Shown here in pieces: positions 24,623-36,145 of a stretch of DNA of 64,000 nt. Numbering within the stretch: position 1 is the stretch's first letter; each line of letters starts with the position of its first letter. Origin of the DNA: Motiliproteus sp. MSK22-1 (lineage in GTDB: Bacteria; Pseudomonadota; Gammaproteobacteria; Pseudomonadales; Balneatricaceae); NCBI RefSeq assembly GCF_001968815.1, contig NZ_MIEQ01000061.1:1-64000 (forward strand), given 5' to 3'. A model generated the notes under the pieces. The model searched no databases and was not told the DNA's origin. It worked only from the letters and a program-made list of their open reading frames with translations. The translations under genes and the position numbers were made by a program.

Positions 24623-25101
24623 CTGATTTTCCATTTCAAACCCACGCCATCATAACATCAGTGAATAACGCCGTGAACGTTAAGAAACCGGCAACTCAAA
24701 CTAACGACTTAACAACTAACGGGCAGCCATTCAGAGCGGTTGCTGTCAGTTTGTCACCGTAGTTGCTTACGCAAGTAATAAAAACTGACTTCAAGCATAT
24801 TTTTCAATAAAAATGATTAGTAAATTGGTGCTAAAATCAGCAAAAATGCATTAAACATCTAAAAAACCACACATTTGTAGACAGCTTGAATCATTTACGG
24901 CAAACTACTCAACCCTTGTAGCTGCGTAGGAACATTCTGCGCAATGCGGCTCCGTAAATATCGCTGCGATTGAAATAAGCTACTCCATCTTCATGCCCAC
25001 CCTCAGTCAGTAATTTCGAGGATTGGCATACGTTTTTTTGTGTTGCATTCGTGATAAATCCGATCATGCAACTGATATAGAGTTATTGATAGAGAGTCAC
25101 C
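24623..25101. other. Long AT-rich leader upstream of accB
   Basis: No gene is seen in this 479-bp stretch. The aroQ gene often found upstream of accB is absent. An inverted repeat at 25042-25072 (listed separately) lies near the accB start. Confidence 0.4.
25042..25072. promoter_or_regulatory. Inverted repeat in the accB leader
   Basis: GTTGCAT (25042-25048) and ATGCAAC (25066-25072) are perfect 7-bp arms with a 17-nt spacer, ending 29 bp before the accB ATG. It could be a repressor site or leader hairpin; unproven. Confidence 0.35.
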
Positions 25102-25554
25102 ATGGACATCCGCAAAGTAAAGAAACTTATTGAATTGTTGGAAGAATCCGATATCAATGAGATTGAGATTAAGGAAGGGGAGGACTCGGTACGTATAAGT
25201 CGGGCTTCCAGCATTACTCCTGTGGCTGCTGCTCCGGCACCCACACCAGTAGTCGTCGCACCAGCAGCTCCTTCACCATTGTTAGCAACTGCTGATACAA
25301 CAGCTGAGCCGGTTTTAGAGGGTCATGTTGTCACATCACCGATGGTTGGCACCTTCTATCGCGCCCCATCCCCCGGTGCAAACCCTTTTGTTGAAGTTGG
25401 CAAGACGGTCAAAGCGGGCGATCCGATCTGTATTATCGAAGCAATGAAAATGATGAATCAGATTGAAGCCGATAAATCCGGCACCATTTTGTCGATACTG
25501 GTGGAAGAAGGCCAGCCGGTCGAATTTGACCAGCCTCTAGTCACTATCGGTTAA
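25102..25554 (+). CDS. accB: Biotin carboxyl carrier protein of acetyl-CoA carboxylase
   Basis: A 150-residue carrier subunit. It has the N-terminal [16 protein letters not shown] segment, an Ala/Pro-rich flexible linker (about 40-70) and the biotinyl domain with the attachment motif EAMKMMNQ, where K116 is biotinylated. It swings biotin between AccC and the carboxyltransferase in the first step of fatty-acid synthesis. It is followed by accC after 32 bp. Confidence 0.98.
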   Translation: MDIRKVKKLIELLEESDINEIEIKEGEDSVRISRASSITPVAAAPAPTPVVVAPAAPSPLLATADTTAEPVLEGHVVTSPMVGTFYRAPSPGANPFVEVGKTVKAGDPICIIEAMKMMNQIEADKSGTILSILVEEGQPVEFDQPLVTIG

Positions 25555-25586
25555 TCAATCTAGGCGAAATTGAAGGGCATTAAACT

Positions 25587-26927
25587 ATGCTGGATAAAAT
25601 CGTTATCGCCAACAGGGGTGAAATTGCACTTCGCATTCTGCGTGCTTGCAAAGAGCTTGATATCAAGACTGTAGCCGTTCACTCCCAGGCTGACCGCGAC
25701 CTGATGCACGTAAGACTGGCTGATGAAGCCGTTTGTATCGGTCCAAACTCATCAGCCGAAAGCTATCTGAATATACCAAGCCTGATCAGTGCTGCCGAAG
25801 TGACCGACTCCATGGCCATTCATCCGGGTTATGGTTTTCTGGCTGAGAATGCGGACTTTGCCGAGCAGGTCGAAAACAGCGGCTTCGTCTTTGTAGGTCC
25901 AACCGCTAACGTCATTCGTCTGATGGGGGACAAAGTCTCTGCCATTAAAGCAATGAAAAAAGCGGGCGTACCAACGGTACCCGGTTCAGACGGTCCTCTC
26001 ACTGAGGATAATGACAGAACTCTGCGTATCGCTCGTGAAATCGGCTACCCTGTGATCATCAAGGCGTCAGCAGGCGGCGGTGGAAGGGGGATGCGTGTTG
26101 CTCATACAGAAGCTGCACTGCTCAGTTCTATTCACGTAACCAAAACAGAATCCAAGGCAGCATTTGGTGACGACACTGTTTACCTGGAAAAATACCTTGA
26201 AAACCCACGCCATGTAGAAGTGCAGGTACTGGCCGACGGTCAGGGTAATGCCATTCACCTGTATGATCGTGACTGCTCCATGCAGCGACGCCACCAGAAG
26301 GTTCTGGAAGAGGCTCCAGCACCGAATATTGATAAAGATGCACGGGGAGCTGTTCTTCAGAGCTGTGTCGATGCCTGCATCGAAATTGGCTACCGTGGTG
26401 CTGGAACATTCGAGTTCCTTTATGAGAACGGCGGATTCTATTTCATTGAAATGAATACTCGTGTTCAGGTCGAGCACCCGGTAACCGAAATGGTAACCGG
26501 TGTCGATATCGTAAAAGAACAGCTGAAGATTGCCAGTGGCCAGCCGCTGACCTTGCGTCAGGAAGATATTAAGCTTAACGGTCACGCTTTTGAATGCCGA
26601 ATCAACGCTGAAGACCCCAAAACCTTTATGCCTTGCCCGGGTTTAGTGGATTACTATCATGCCCCGGGAGGTATTGGGGTCAGAGTTGATTCTCACCTCT
26701 ACAGTGGCTACAAAGTCCCGCCCTACTACGACTCCCTGATCGCGAAATTAATCACCCACGGTGAAGATCGCAAGAGCGCATTGATTCGCATGAAAAATGC
26801 GCTGGATGAGGCAGTAATTGGTGGTATCAGTACAAATATTCCGTTACAGCAGACTATTGTTCGTGATGCCAACTTTATAGAGGGTGGACTGAATATCCAT
26901 TACCTTGAGAAAAAGCTCGGCCTCTAG
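25587..26927 (+). CDS. accC: Acetyl-CoA carboxylase biotin carboxylase subunit
   Basis: A 446-residue ATP-grasp enzyme that carboxylates AccB-biotin using bicarbonate and ATP. It begins [20 protein letters not shown]. The glycine-rich ATP lid [12 protein letters not shown] lies near 155, and the active-site block [20 protein letters not shown] lies near 288. Length is normal. A strong rho-independent terminator 115 bp downstream ends the accBC unit. Confidence 0.98.
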   Translation: MLDKIVIANRGEIALRILRACKELDIKTVAVHSQADRDLMHVRLADEAVCIGPNSSAESYLNIPSLISAAEVTDSMAIHPGYGFLAENADFAEQVENSGFVFVGPTANVIRLMGDKVSAIKAMKKAGVPTVPGSDGPLTEDNDRTLRIAREIGYPVIIKASAGGGGRGMRVAHTEAALLSSIHVTKTESKAAFGDDTVYLEKYLENPRHVEVQVLADGQGNAIHLYDRDCSMQRRHQKVLEEAPAPNIDKDARGAVLQSCVDACIEIGYRGAGTFEFLYENGGFYFIEMNTRVQVEHPVTEMVTGVDIVKEQLKIASGQPLTLRQEDIKLNGHAFECRINAEDPKTFMPCPGLVDYYHAPGGIGVRVDSHLYSGYKVPPYYDSLIAKLITHGEDRKSALIRMKNALDEAVIGGISTNIPLQQTIVRDANFIEGGLNIHYLEKKLGL

Positions 26928-27041
26928 TTACTGTCGTTATTCATCAGTACCTTAAGGGTATCAGTGACTGCTCAATACCAGTCACTGATAACAAACACTC
27001 AACCGGTAACGGATGACTGACAGAATAAAACTTTATGCCCG

Positions 27042-27081
27042 AAAACCTCTTTATACTGCTATAAAGAGGTTTTTTATTTTT
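27042..27081 (+). terminator. Rho-independent terminator of accBC
   Basis: AAAACCTCTTTATA (27042-27055) pairs perfectly with 27060-27073 around a 4-nt loop, followed by a T-rich run. Confidence 0.93.
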
Positions 27082-27127
27082 AAGCTAAGCCGTTCCTGAT
27101 TAACAACTTTCAGACTGAGAATTAGTT

Positions 27128-28027
27128 ATGCCCTGGCTCCAAATGAAACTGGATATTCAGCCTGATCAGGCAAGTGCCTACGAAGAGTTATTACTGGCTC
27201 TTGGTAGTTGTGCTGTAACCCTTGAAGATGGCGCCGATCAGCCTTTATTTGAGCCGGATCTCGGCAGTACCCCTTTATGGGATAAAACCCGTATAACCGG
27301 CTTGTTTGATGCGGAGGCAGACCTCGCAAAGATTCAGACAGGACTGCAACAGGGCCATCAGCAGATAGCACCGTCTTTACCCTTCCCTGCCTGTAAGACT
27401 GAAATCCTGGAAGATAAAGACTGGGTTCGTGAATGGATGGACAGCTTCCACCCGATGCAATTTGGTCAGCGACTCTGGGTTTGCCCGAGCTGGAAGGATG
27501 TTCCAGACCCAAGCGCAGCAAACCTCATGCTTGATCCCGGGCTGGCTTTCGGTACGGGTACTCACCCGACTACCGCCTTATGTCTGGAATGGTTGGACAA
27601 ACAAGACTGCCAGGACAAACTGGTGATCGACTACGGGTGCGGCTCAGGAATACTCGGTATTGCTGCTTTATTGCTCGGTGCTACAAAATTGCTGGCCACA
27701 GATATTGATCCCCAGGCCCTGCAAGCGACTCAAGCTAACGCTGACAGAAACACAATAGATGCAAGTCAGTTGGAGCTCTGCTATCCCGACAAGATGCCCA
27801 ATGTAACAGCCGACATCCTGGTGGCGAACATTCTGGCTGGTCCTTTGGTGGAGCTGGCACCAACACTGGCAGCCCTGGTAAAACCGGATGGGTTTATAGC
27901 CCTTTCCGGCGTATTACAATCTCAAGTCGATGAGCTAATTGAAGCTTATGCTCCCTGGTTTACATTGGAGCCGGTATGCAACCGCGAAGAATGGATTCGG
28001 TTAACAGGAATCAGAAACCAGAAGTAA
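27128..28027 (+). CDS. prmA: Ribosomal protein L11 methyltransferase
   Basis: A 299-residue enzyme that trimethylates ribosomal protein L11. An N-terminal substrate-binding domain (PWLQMKLDIQPDQA) is followed by the catalytic Rossmann domain. The family motif LAFGTGTHPTTALCLEWL lies near 139, with the SAM loop IDYGCGSGILGIAAL and the motif VANILAGPL. This gene commonly follows accC and precedes dusB-fis in gammaproteobacteria. Confidence 0.97.
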   Translation: MPWLQMKLDIQPDQASAYEELLLALGSCAVTLEDGADQPLFEPDLGSTPLWDKTRITGLFDAEADLAKIQTGLQQGHQQIAPSLPFPACKTEILEDKDWVREWMDSFHPMQFGQRLWVCPSWKDVPDPSAANLMLDPGLAFGTGTHPTTALCLEWLDKQDCQDKLVIDYGCGSGILGIAALLLGATKLLATDIDPQALQATQANADRNTIDASQLELCYPDKMPNVTADILVANILAGPLVELAPTLAALVKPDGFIALSGVLQSQVDELIEAYAPWFTLEPVCNREEWIRLTGIRNQK

Positions 28028-28133
28028 TCTTATCAAAGGCTCTTGTTATACAAAGATATTCCTATCCAGCGACAACCCAAGGATATTGTATTTAGAAAAA
28101 CTTGTTATCCTGAGTAGTTACTGTAACTATCAC

Positions 28134-28206
28134 AAGTAGAAGTCATTGTTATCATGAGTAAAAGCCATCGCTGTCATGAGTAGAAACGGTCATGAGTAGA
28201 AATTAC
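28134..28206 (+). repeat. Triplicated start-region repeat before the DUF3426 gene
   Basis: The string CATGAGTA(A/G)AA occurs at 28153, 28175 and 28191, preceded by a partial copy (GTAGAAGTCAT) near 28136. The first two copies open tiny frames of 9 and 7 codons that end in TAG inside the next copy; the third is the gene's start. Confidence 0.7.
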
Positions 28207-28929
28207 GCTACCCAATGCCCAGAGTGTGAGACACGCTTTCAGGTTACGCTGGCGCAATTAAATAAGGCACAGGGATTGGTCCGTTGCGGCACCTGCCTGC
28301 ACGTTTTTGCAGCAGATCAATACCTGGAAACTTCTTCTGAGTCGGAACCTAATCCCGTTTTAGAACAGAAACCGGACAAAGAGTCCTCTTCTATTCCCGA
28401 AGTTCCGTTGCAACTACAAATCACTGAAAAACCAGATTCAACCGCTTCCTACCTTGGCTGGTCCTTGATGATTCTGCTGGCTCTGTCTACCTTGGGACTC
28501 CAGGTTCTTTGGTTTGAAAGAGACCAACTCTCTCAACATCCCCAGCTGCAACGGCTATACAGCCAAGCCTGCAAACATATAGAATGTAGATTATCCGCAC
28601 GCCAGGATCTTCCAAGAATCATCAGTCATCATTTAATTATCCGAGACCATCCCAAATACCTTGGCGCTCTATCGGTCGATCTGTTAGTAGAAAACAAAGC
28701 TCCCTTCGAACAACCGTTCCCGGCTCTGCAACTGGTTTTTTCAACATTGAATGGTGAACCTAAAGCAGCCAGGACCTTCCAACCCCATGAATACCTTGGT
28801 GGTGACTTTGAGAATATCCAGTTAATGCCCAGTGGTAAAGAGGTTCGGCTCAACCTGGAGATACTGGAACCGAGTCTGCAAGCCCCCAACTATACACTTA
28901 GCTTTCTCCCAGCAAAAAAGCATCTGTAA
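28192..28929 (+). CDS. Zinc-ribbon and DUF3426 domain membrane protein
   Basis: A 245-residue protein. The N-terminal zinc ribbon (CPECETRFQVTLAQLNKAQG, then VRCGTCLHVF) has the two CxxC knuckles of the MJ0042 family. A Pro/Ser linker and one membrane segment (about 84-103, LGWSLMILLALSTLGLQVLW) follow. The rest is a DUF3426 domain, expected in the periplasm. The gene commonly sits between prmA and dusB in gammaproteobacteria; its function is unknown. The start region carries three tandem start-like repeats. Confidence 0.88.
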   Translation: MSRNYATQCPECETRFQVTLAQLNKAQGLVRCGTCLHVFAADQYLETSSESEPNPVLEQKPDKESSSIPEVPLQLQITEKPDSTASYLGWSLMILLALSTLGLQVLWFERDQLSQHPQLQRLYSQACKHIECRLSARQDLPRIISHHLIIRDHPKYLGALSVDLLVENKAPFEQPFPALQLVFSTLNGEPKAARTFQPHEYLGGDFENIQLMPSGKEVRLNLEILEPSLQAPNYTLSFLPAKKHL

Positions 28930-29190
28930 CAACGACGCTCACTCAAGCTAACAAAGGGGGAGACTGTTAACCAGATAAGCCGTCGCCACTGAAAAGACCT
29001 CCTGTAAAACACAGATCGAGTGCTAAAACCGGCATCATAATGTGATGCAGCATCAAACAGTGCTGCCATTCTTCCTAATCCGCATGATTTTTTCTTTCCC
29101 GGCGCTGCATCTACGGGTATCATTGGTCGTTCACTGTACAGTGTCGCCTACGGGCCACCTTCAAACCAACCTGACTAATCGAGTTCTCAC

Positions 29191-30201
29191 GTGTACGACA
29201 TTGGCCCCTATCGTATAAACAGCCGGGCAATCCTGGCACCGATGGCGGGAGTGACGGACCAACCGTTCCGCCAACTTTGTCGAAAGCTTGGAGCAGGTCT
29301 TGCGGTTTCTGAAATGGTGACTTCGGATAAGCGACTCTGGAACAGCAGAAAGTCTCAATTCAGACTCAATCACGAAGGAGAACCCTCCCCCCGTATCGTC
29401 CAGATTGCTGGTGGTGACCCAGAGATGCTGGCAGAAGCCGCTGCTCTGAATGTGGAACGGGGTGCTCAGATTATAGACATCAATATGGGATGCCCTGCCA
29501 AAAAAGTGTGTAACAAGGCGGCCGGGTCAGCTTTGCTTCGGGACGAAGCGTTGGTGGAAAGAATACTGAATGAGGTCGTATCCAGCGTGGACGTTCCGGT
29601 GACGTTAAAAATTCGTACTGGCTGGGATCAGGAACAGCGAAACGGTTTAGCCATCGCACATTTAGCTGAACAGGCTGGCATCCAGGCCCTGGCCGTTCAT
29701 GGAAGAACTCGAAGTTGTGCCTATCGTGGAGAGGCCGAATACGAAACAATTGCGCAGATTAAAGCGGCTGTGAAGATACCGGTGATTGCCAATGGTGACA
29801 TCGTATCTCCTCAAAAAGCGCAAGCTGTGCTGGACTACACCGGTGCCGATGCAGTTATGATCGGCCGTGCGGCTCAGGGACGCCCGTGGATCTTTCAAGA
29901 AATTGAGCACTATCTGGATACAGGCCAATCATTGCCCCCACCTGCGCTAGAACAAGTGGAGCAATGGTTACTAGAACATCTACATGCACTTTACGATTTT
30001 TACGGCAGCTATCTCGGCGTCAGAATTGCACGTAAGCATGTAGGTTGGTATCTGGTAACAAGCGCAAATCTCGTTATAGACGAGGTGAAGGGCGGCCGAG
30101 ATTTTCGCAAAAAGTTTAACAGTCTGGACTCAACGGAAGAACAGCTGAAGGCTATTAAACATTTTTTCATCAGCCAGCAGCACGACCCGAAGGCGGCATA
30201 A
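29191..30201 (+). CDS. dusB: tRNA-dihydrouridine synthase B
   Basis: A 336-residue FMN-dependent reductase that makes dihydrouridine in the tRNA D-loop. TIM-barrel motifs visible are [27 protein letters not shown], the catalytic-Cys block [31 protein letters not shown] and [12 protein letters not shown]. Start is GTG at 29191. The stop is 4 bp before fis, the conserved dusB-fis operon in which dusB translation supports fis expression. Confidence 0.97.
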   Translation: MYDIGPYRINSRAILAPMAGVTDQPFRQLCRKLGAGLAVSEMVTSDKRLWNSRKSQFRLNHEGEPSPRIVQIAGGDPEMLAEAAALNVERGAQIIDINMGCPAKKVCNKAAGSALLRDEALVERILNEVVSSVDVPVTLKIRTGWDQEQRNGLAIAHLAEQAGIQALAVHGRTRSCAYRGEAEYETIAQIKAAVKIPVIANGDIVSPQKAQAVLDYTGADAVMIGRAAQGRPWIFQEIEHYLDTGQSLPPPALEQVEQWLLEHLHALYDFYGSYLGVRIARKHVGWYLVTSANLVIDEVKGGRDFRKKFNSLDSTEEQLKAIKHFFISQQHDPKAA

Positions 30202-30205
30202 CAAA

Positions 30206-30559
30206 ATGGCACTAGGTAATCTGAGCAACGTGAGCGATAACATTACAACACCTTCCCCCGGCACAAACCATCCGTCCAATGGGGGTCTTCATCTTTCAGA
30301 AGCAGCGGCCAATGAGCCTAGCTCTCATCAGCCTCAACGCCTTTCCCAAAGCGTGGAACAGGCCATGAACAACTATTTTAAGCAACTGGATGGTCAACCA
30401 GCCAGCAATGTCTATGAAATGGTGCTAAATGAAATAGAAGCACCTCTTCTTAAAGCAGTTATGGAATACACCCGTGACAATCAGACTAAAGCGTCTGAAC
30501 TTCTGGGTTTAAATCGCGGAACCTTACGTAAAAAGTTGAAACAATACGATTTACTATAG
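30206..30559 (+). CDS. fis: Fis family DNA-binding nucleoid protein
   Basis: A 117-residue protein whose C-terminal 60 residues are typical Fis: [20 protein letters not shown] followed by the [23 protein letters not shown]. Fis bends DNA and regulates rRNA and many other promoters. The N-terminal extension (about 50 residues, polar and Pro/Ser-rich) is longer than in E. coli Fis (98 residues). It is cotranscribed with dusB (4-bp gap). Confidence 0.94.
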   Translation: MALGNLSNVSDNITTPSPGTNHPSNGGLHLSEAAANEPSSHQPQRLSQSVEQAMNNYFKQLDGQPASNVYEMVLNEIEAPLLKAVMEYTRDNQTKASELLGLNRGTLRKKLKQYDLL

Positions 30560-30619
30560 ATAAACCGGTAGCTGTAACTAGACCAAGTCAACCACAACCA
30601 CAACTCAATACAGAGAACT

Positions 30620-32224
30620 ATGGCTGATACTAATAACCTCATCACTGTTCGCCGTGCACTCATCAGCGTTTCGGATAAAACCGGCATCGTAGAGTTTGCA
30701 CAAAGCCTAACTCAACAGGGCGTGGAAATCCTCTCTACCGGCGGCACCTTCAAACTGCTGCGAGAGAATGATATAGACGCAGTTGAAGTTTCTGACTACA
30801 CCGGATTCCCCGAAATGATGGATGGCCGGGTCAAAACATTGCACCCGAAAGTGCATGGGGGCATTCTAGGCCGTCGTGGAACGGATGATGAAGTCATGGA
30901 ACAGCACGGTATCCGTCCAATAGACATGGTGGTTGTCAATCTTTATCCATTTGAAGCAACCGTCGCCCGTCCCGATTGCGACCTACCGATGGCTATCGAG
31001 AACATTGATATAGGTGGGCCGACAATGGTCCGCTCAGCAGCGAAAAACAACGCTTTTGTTACTATCGTTGTTAACGCTGGTGATTACGGCAACATCGTTG
31101 CTGAAATGTCCGAGAATAACGGCGCAATCAGCCAGTCAACCCGTTTCGATCTAGCTACCAGAGCATTTGAGCATACCGCTGCCTACGACGGTGCGATTGC
31201 AAATTATCTGGGGGCACGTGTTGAGCAGGTAAAAGCTGGTGATGAAGAAAACCAGGTCGCAGACTTTCCTCGCACCTTCAACACTCAGTTTATTAAAGCC
31301 CAGGAAATGCGCTACGGCGAAAACCCTCATCAAAGGGCTGCTTTTTACGTAGAAAGTGATCCAGCAGAGCCCAGCGTCTCTACTGCCGAGCAGTTACAGG
31401 GTAAAGAGCTGTCATTTAACAATGTTGCCGATACGGATGCAGCATTGGAATGCGTCAAGCCGTTCAGAGAACCGGCCTGTGTTATCGTCAAGCATGCTAA
31501 CCCATGTGGAGTCGCTATTGGCCAGGATATTCTGGAAGCTTATAACCTTGCCTTCCAGACCGATCCTACCTCAGCTTTTGGTGGCATTATTGCCTTCAAC
31601 CGGGAACTGGATGCAGCCACAGCAAAGGCCATTGTTGATCGTCAGTTCGTGGAAGTCATTATTGCTCCACAAGTATCCGATGCAGCTTCTGAAGTGGTTG
31701 CCTCCAAGCCTAACGTTCGTTTACTTGAATGCGGCCAATGGGATGCAGACCGCCCGGCCAGCTTTGATCTGAAGCGCGTTAATGGTGGCTTGCTGGTTCA
31801 GGATAACGATCTGGGGATGGTCGATGTCAGTGAGCTTAAAATGGTATCTGAACGCGAACCGTCAGAACAGGAACTACGAGACCTGCTTTTCGCCTGGCAA
31901 GTCGCCAAATACGTTAAATCCAATGCTATTGTCTATGCCAAAGACGGACAGACCATTGGTGTAGGGGCTGGTCAGATGAGTCGCGTATACAGTGCAAAGA
32001 TTGCCGGTATCAAGGCAGCAGATGAAGGCCTGGAAGTTCCCGGTGCAGTCATGGCATCCGATGCATTTTTCCCTTTCCGTGATGGCATCGATGCCGCAGC
32101 AGCTGCAGGAATTACTGCCGTTATTCAGCCAGGTGGTTCAATGCGTGACGACGAAGTTATTGCTGCTGCCAATGAAGCAGGCATCGCCATGGTCTTTACC
32201 GGCATGCGCCATTTCCGCCACTAA
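30620..32224 (+). CDS. purH: Bifunctional AICAR formyltransferase/IMP cyclohydrolase
   Basis: A 534-residue enzyme performing the last two steps of purine synthesis. The N-terminal MGS-like cyclohydrolase domain has [18 protein letters not shown] and [18 protein letters not shown]. The transformylase domain carries the catalytic [11 protein letters not shown] block and [13 protein letters not shown]. It lies after fis and before purD, as in many gammaproteobacteria. Length is normal. Confidence 0.98.
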   Translation: MADTNNLITVRRALISVSDKTGIVEFAQSLTQQGVEILSTGGTFKLLRENDIDAVEVSDYTGFPEMMDGRVKTLHPKVHGGILGRRGTDDEVMEQHGIRPIDMVVVNLYPFEATVARPDCDLPMAIENIDIGGPTMVRSAAKNNAFVTIVVNAGDYGNIVAEMSENNGAISQSTRFDLATRAFEHTAAYDGAIANYLGARVEQVKAGDEENQVADFPRTFNTQFIKAQEMRYGENPHQRAAFYVESDPAEPSVSTAEQLQGKELSFNNVADTDAALECVKPFREPACVIVKHANPCGVAIGQDILEAYNLAFQTDPTSAFGGIIAFNRELDAATAKAIVDRQFVEVIIAPQVSDAASEVVASKPNVRLLECGQWDADRPASFDLKRVNGGLLVQDNDLGMVDVSELKMVSEREPSEQELRDLLFAWQVAKYVKSNAIVYAKDGQTIGVGAGQMSRVYSAKIAGIKAADEGLEVPGAVMASDAFFPFRDGIDAAAAAGITAVIQPGGSMRDDEVIAAANEAGIAMVFTGMRHFRH

Positions 32225-32366
32225 GTATTGCCCTCAGAAAAAGTGCTGTCAGTAAAGTCTTAAGCCCGTAACACACACCCTTGGTACCGGACTGAGGGTG
32301 TTCTCCCTTATGGGGAGCCTGGCAACAAAGATTTTTTGACAGCATAACGAAAAGAGATTATTTCAG

Positions 32367-33650
32367 ATGAAAGTATTGGTTATTGGTAGTGGTGGTCGTG
32401 AGCATGCTATTGCTTGGCAGGCAGCCCGAGACGAGCGCGTTGAAAAAGTCTTTGTTGCTCCCGGCAATGCTGGCACAGCTCTGGAACCTAAGCTTGAAAA
32501 CATCAATCTGGATGTAATGGATCTTGAGGGACTGTCTACTTTTGCTAAACAGGAAAGCATCGATCTGACGATTGTGGGTCCTGAGGCGCCACTGGTTGCC
32601 GGCGTCGTCGATCATTTTCAATCTCAGGGATTACCCATCTTTGGCCCTAGCAAAGCAGCTGCCCAGCTTGAAGGGTCCAAATCCTTCACGAAAGATTTTT
32701 TGGCACGCCATCAGATTCCAACGGGGGGATACGGAAACTTCACGGAAGTTGAGCCAGCGTTAGCATACCTGCATGAGAAAGGTGCTCCAATCGTCGTTAA
32801 AGCCGATGGCCTTGCTGCAGGCAAGGGTGTAATTGTCGCCATGACGATGGAAGAAGCCGAAGATGCTGTAAAAGACATGCTATCCGGTAACGCATTCGGT
32901 GAAGCAGGTTGCCGAGTGGTTATTGAAGAATTTCTGGAGGGAGAAGAAGCCAGCTTTATCGTCATGGTCGACGGTAAAAATGTACTGCCTATGGCCACAA
33001 GCCAGGATCACAAACGAGTCGGTGACGGCGATACCGGTTTAAATACAGGGGGTATGGGTGCCTATTCACCAGCCCCGGTGGTGACCGCTGAAATCCATCA
33101 GCGCATTATGGATGAGGTAATTCTACCGACGGTTAACGGAATGGCAGCCGAAGGTAATGATTACACCGGCTTCTTATACGCAGGTCTGATGATCGCATCT
33201 GACGGTACACCCAAGGTAATCGAATATAACTGCCGCTTTGGTGACCCAGAAACCCAGCCGATCATGTTACGCCTGAAAAGCAGTCTGGTGGAACTTTGTG
33301 AAGCAGCCGTTGCCAGGCACCTTGACCAGGCAAAAGCTGAATGGGATCCACGACCCGCGGTAGGCGTAGTTCTGGCAGCAGGAGGTTATCCCAATAGTTA
33401 CAACAAGGGTGACGCAATCAGCCTGCCAGCTCAAGCAGATGATAACTCTAAGTTATTTCATGCCGGAACCGCAGAAAAAGACGGCCAGACAGTCACTAAT
33501 GGCGGTCGAGTACTCTGTGCTACAGCGTTGGGAGAGTCCGTTACCGAAGCTCAGAAGCACGCCTACACGCTGGCAAAGCAAGTCAGCTGGCCAGGAATGT
33601 TCTTCCGTACTGACATTGCCTATCGAGCAATAGCCCGAGAGCAACGGTAA
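32367..33650 (+). CDS. purD: Phosphoribosylamine-glycine ligase
   Basis: A 427-residue ATP-grasp enzyme joining glycine to phosphoribosylamine in purine synthesis. It begins MKVLVIGSGGREHAIAWQ. The ATP-grasp region has VVKADGLAAGKGV and EEFLEGEEASF, and the signature YNCRFGDPETQP lies near 290. It follows purH by 142 bp and is ended by a strong terminator. Confidence 0.98.
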   Translation: MKVLVIGSGGREHAIAWQAARDERVEKVFVAPGNAGTALEPKLENINLDVMDLEGLSTFAKQESIDLTIVGPEAPLVAGVVDHFQSQGLPIFGPSKAAAQLEGSKSFTKDFLARHQIPTGGYGNFTEVEPALAYLHEKGAPIVVKADGLAAGKGVIVAMTMEEAEDAVKDMLSGNAFGEAGCRVVIEEFLEGEEASFIVMVDGKNVLPMATSQDHKRVGDGDTGLNTGGMGAYSPAPVVTAEIHQRIMDEVILPTVNGMAAEGNDYTGFLYAGLMIASDGTPKVIEYNCRFGDPETQPIMLRLKSSLVELCEAAVARHLDQAKAEWDPRPAVGVVLAAGGYPNSYNKGDAISLPAQADDNSKLFHAGTAEKDGQTVTNGGRVLCATALGESVTEAQKHAYTLAKQVSWPGMFFRTDIAYRAIAREQR

Positions 33651-33674
33651 TATCCAACTAAAATTCAATATCAG

Positions 33675-33700
33675 AAAAGCCCCAGACCGGGGCTTTTTTT
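33675..33700 (+). terminator. Rho-independent terminator of purHD
   Basis: AAAAGCCCC (33675-33683) pairs with GGGGCTTTT (33689-33697) around a 5-nt loop and runs into seven T residues. The A-rich left side may also serve the convergent chemoreceptor gene. Confidence 0.95.
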
Positions 33701-33742
33701 GTTCTCGGCAGTACTAACCGATACTGGTCAAAAAACCGTCGA

Positions 33743-35677
33743 TCAGATTTTGAACTGAGCCAGGGTCGACTTGAGCGACTCAGCTGTTGCAGCTAGCGCG
33801 CGACTTTCTTGAGTGCTGTCCTGTACAGAATGAGATGCCAGTTCAGCATCTTTACTGATGTGCTCAATGCTCTTATTAACACCATTCGATACTTGAGACT
33901 GCTGCTCGGCCATAGCCGCAATATCGTTGGTAAAATCAAAGAGTCGCTCAACAGACGCCGTCACGCTCTGTAAATGCTGATCGGATCGGGCAATCCCCTC
34001 AATCCCGGTTTCTGCATGACCTGATGCGTTGGTAATTACTTTGACAGCCTCTCTGGACTGATTTTGCAACTCATCTATCTGCCGCTGAATATCTTCGGTG
34101 GATAACTGCGTTTTACTGGCCAGTGCACGAACCTCATCAGCCACTACCGCGAAGCCTCGCCCTGATTCGCCCGCTCGTGCCGCTTCAATTGCTGCATTTA
34201 AGGCCAGCAGGTTAGTCTGTTCAGCAATTCCTTTGATGATATCCAATACCTTTTCAATCTGCTCACTGTAGCTGGCCACGCCACTGACAACCTCGGTCGC
34301 CTGACGTACTTCATCAGCCAGGGTTTCAATAGAATCTTTGACGGAGGTGGAAATAATACTGGCCTCATTACTCGCCTGACGAATCTGATCAACATTAGCC
34401 AGGTTTTCCTGTATTCGCTCTGCAACCTGTTGAATTGAATCAACCATCTCAGCCATTGCATCAGAAACCTGGCCAACCTGCTGATGCTGTCTCTCGACAG
34501 CAGACTGTGTCTGTTCTGCCGCCTGGTTCATCGCCTGAATATGGACATCGGTATCATCTGCGGCGCTATTTGCCTGACGGACAATACCGTGAGTTTTATC
34601 GATGAATTGATTGATAGCCGCAGCCATATCACCTATCTCATCATTGCTTTTGATATCAATCCGCCGCGTTAAATCCCCTTCCCCGGCAGCCAGCTCACCT
34701 AACTCAGCCGTCAATGCGACTAATTTACTGACGATTCTACCTGCCATAACAATCACCAGGGACAACACCAGAATCGCACCTAGTAATACCAAAGCGATGG
34801 TAAGATTTGAGATCAGTTCTGATGAGGCCCGGTCAATAGCAGTTTTTGTCGTGGCACCAGTACTCTGATTAAGTTCGGCGGTATCCACCAGGGACTGTTG
34901 CAGCGCCTTTGCTGCTTTATCTGCTTCCTGACTGATCGCAGACTGGACCTGCAACCCTGTGGCCGAAATCAATTTCTCAAAGCGAATATCCAGAGCTTCA
35001 GCCGCATCAATCGCGGCCTTGTCGGAAACCCCTAACAAGAACCTGCCAATAACAGCTCCCTTGGGATTAATATCAGTTTCAAAGACATAGAATTCCGGGT
35101 TATTTTTAGTGGCATCTTTAAGCTTATTGAAGGACCCCTTACCCTTGCCTTGTTTAAGCAATGCTTTGACTTGCTCATCCTTACGATCGACAAAGCGGGT
35201 CAGTAACTTGCCTTCAGCGTCATAATAAGCAGCAAAGACTACCTGAGAGTTTCTATGCAGATCCCTAATCAATCGAGTCAGTGCCGGAGAATCCTTATCC
35301 CAAATAGCACCCGGAGAAGCTAAAGCCATCATCTCCGCCATAGCATGGGCACTCTGATGAGCAGAATCGACCAGCAGCTCACGGACCGTCTTCTGTTCTG
35401 CTGCCAGCTGTTGATTCAAAGACAGGTTCAGTGCAGTTCCAGCACCGATTGATAGTCGTTTTATCGCACCACTCACCTCCTTTCCGGTCGCATCGAGGCG
35501 AGTAGCTAAATTCTGCCCTCCTTCATTAAGAGTCGAAACCACACTGGTTACTAATGTAGCAACGCTGTCTCGCGTCACCCAGAGAGCGGTGAACACCTGT
35601 AATCCACTGATGATCAACACAGAAATCAAAACAGGCCGCAAAAGACGGCTGTTGAATCGACTCAGGAAATTAGTCAT
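33743..35677 (-). CDS. Methyl-accepting chemotaxis protein
   Basis: A 644-residue chemoreceptor. Membrane helices lie at about 15-35 and 292-312, flanking a periplasmic sensor of about 255 residues. HAMP (about 313-365) follows, then the coiled-coil signalling domain. The conserved tip [20 protein letters not shown] and [15 protein letters not shown] are intact. There is no C-terminal CheR-binding pentapeptide. The periplasmic part (contains [18 protein letters not shown]) resembles single-Cache-type sensors. The ligand is unknown. AGGAA lies 9-13 bases upstream of ATG. Confidence 0.95.
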   Translation of the reverse strand: MTNFLSRFNSRLLRPVLISVLIISGLQVFTALWVTRDSVATLVTSVVSTLNEGGQNLATRLDATGKEVSGAIKRLSIGAGTALNLSLNQQLAAEQKTVRELLVDSAHQSAHAMAEMMALASPGAIWDKDSPALTRLIRDLHRNSQVVFAAYYDAEGKLLTRFVDRKDEQVKALLKQGKGKGSFNKLKDATKNNPEFYVFETDINPKGAVIGRFLLGVSDKAAIDAAEALDIRFEKLISATGLQVQSAISQEADKAAKALQQSLVDTAELNQSTGATTKTAIDRASSELISNLTIALVLLGAILVLSLVIVMAGRIVSKLVALTAELGELAAGEGDLTRRIDIKSNDEIGDMAAAINQFIDKTHGIVRQANSAADDTDVHIQAMNQAAEQTQSAVERQHQQVGQVSDAMAEMVDSIQQVAERIQENLANVDQIRQASNEASIISTSVKDSIETLADEVRQATEVVSGVASYSEQIEKVLDIIKGIAEQTNLLALNAAIEAARAGESGRGFAVVADEVRALASKTQLSTEDIQRQIDELQNQSREAVKVITNASGHAETGIEGIARSDQHLQSVTASVERLFDFTNDIAAMAEQQSQVSNGVNKSIEHISKDAELASHSVQDSTQESRALAATAESLKSTLAQFKI

Positions 35678-36145
35678 TTTTGTTTTTCCTAGGGCTATGG
35701 AGACTACTCATCGACAGGCCTGTCGGCTGTAAAAAGCACAACGGCTTAATGCCAAACTATCAAGCGAACAAAGAACCGTGGTTTCCGATCAGTCTCTTCG
35801 TCAATTATTCGAAAAATAAGGCAGCAAATATCATACCCCAGATGTAAATTTTTATTGACAATATTATTAAATATTGATCATAAAAATATATCTTACTGAG
35901 TACAATGTGAATAATGAACCGCCAGCCTGACAGCGAAATGCTCGCTGATAAACATTCGCTCACAGCATAGTTGCCGCCACCCCACTGGAAAGTTTACAGT
36001 CTCATGACAAGCAACATCGACAGACATAACCTATTCTCTGAATGGTGCTCAACAGAATTAACCCTCTTTATACCGACTTAGATGATAACTGTGACAACCC
36101 GGCATAAAGGACTTATTAGCGTAAATCTGCAAATTTGACTGAGTA
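35678..36145. other. AT-rich divergent intergenic region
   Basis: 468 bp without a gene between the chemoreceptor and the amidohydrolase genes. A TTGACA at 35855-35860 is a possible -35 box, but no good -10 partner is seen. Confidence 0.3.

Noticed and set aside
32270-32310. PurR operator between purH and purD
   Set aside because: The weak ACACCCT/AGGGTGT pair does not match the PurR consensus.
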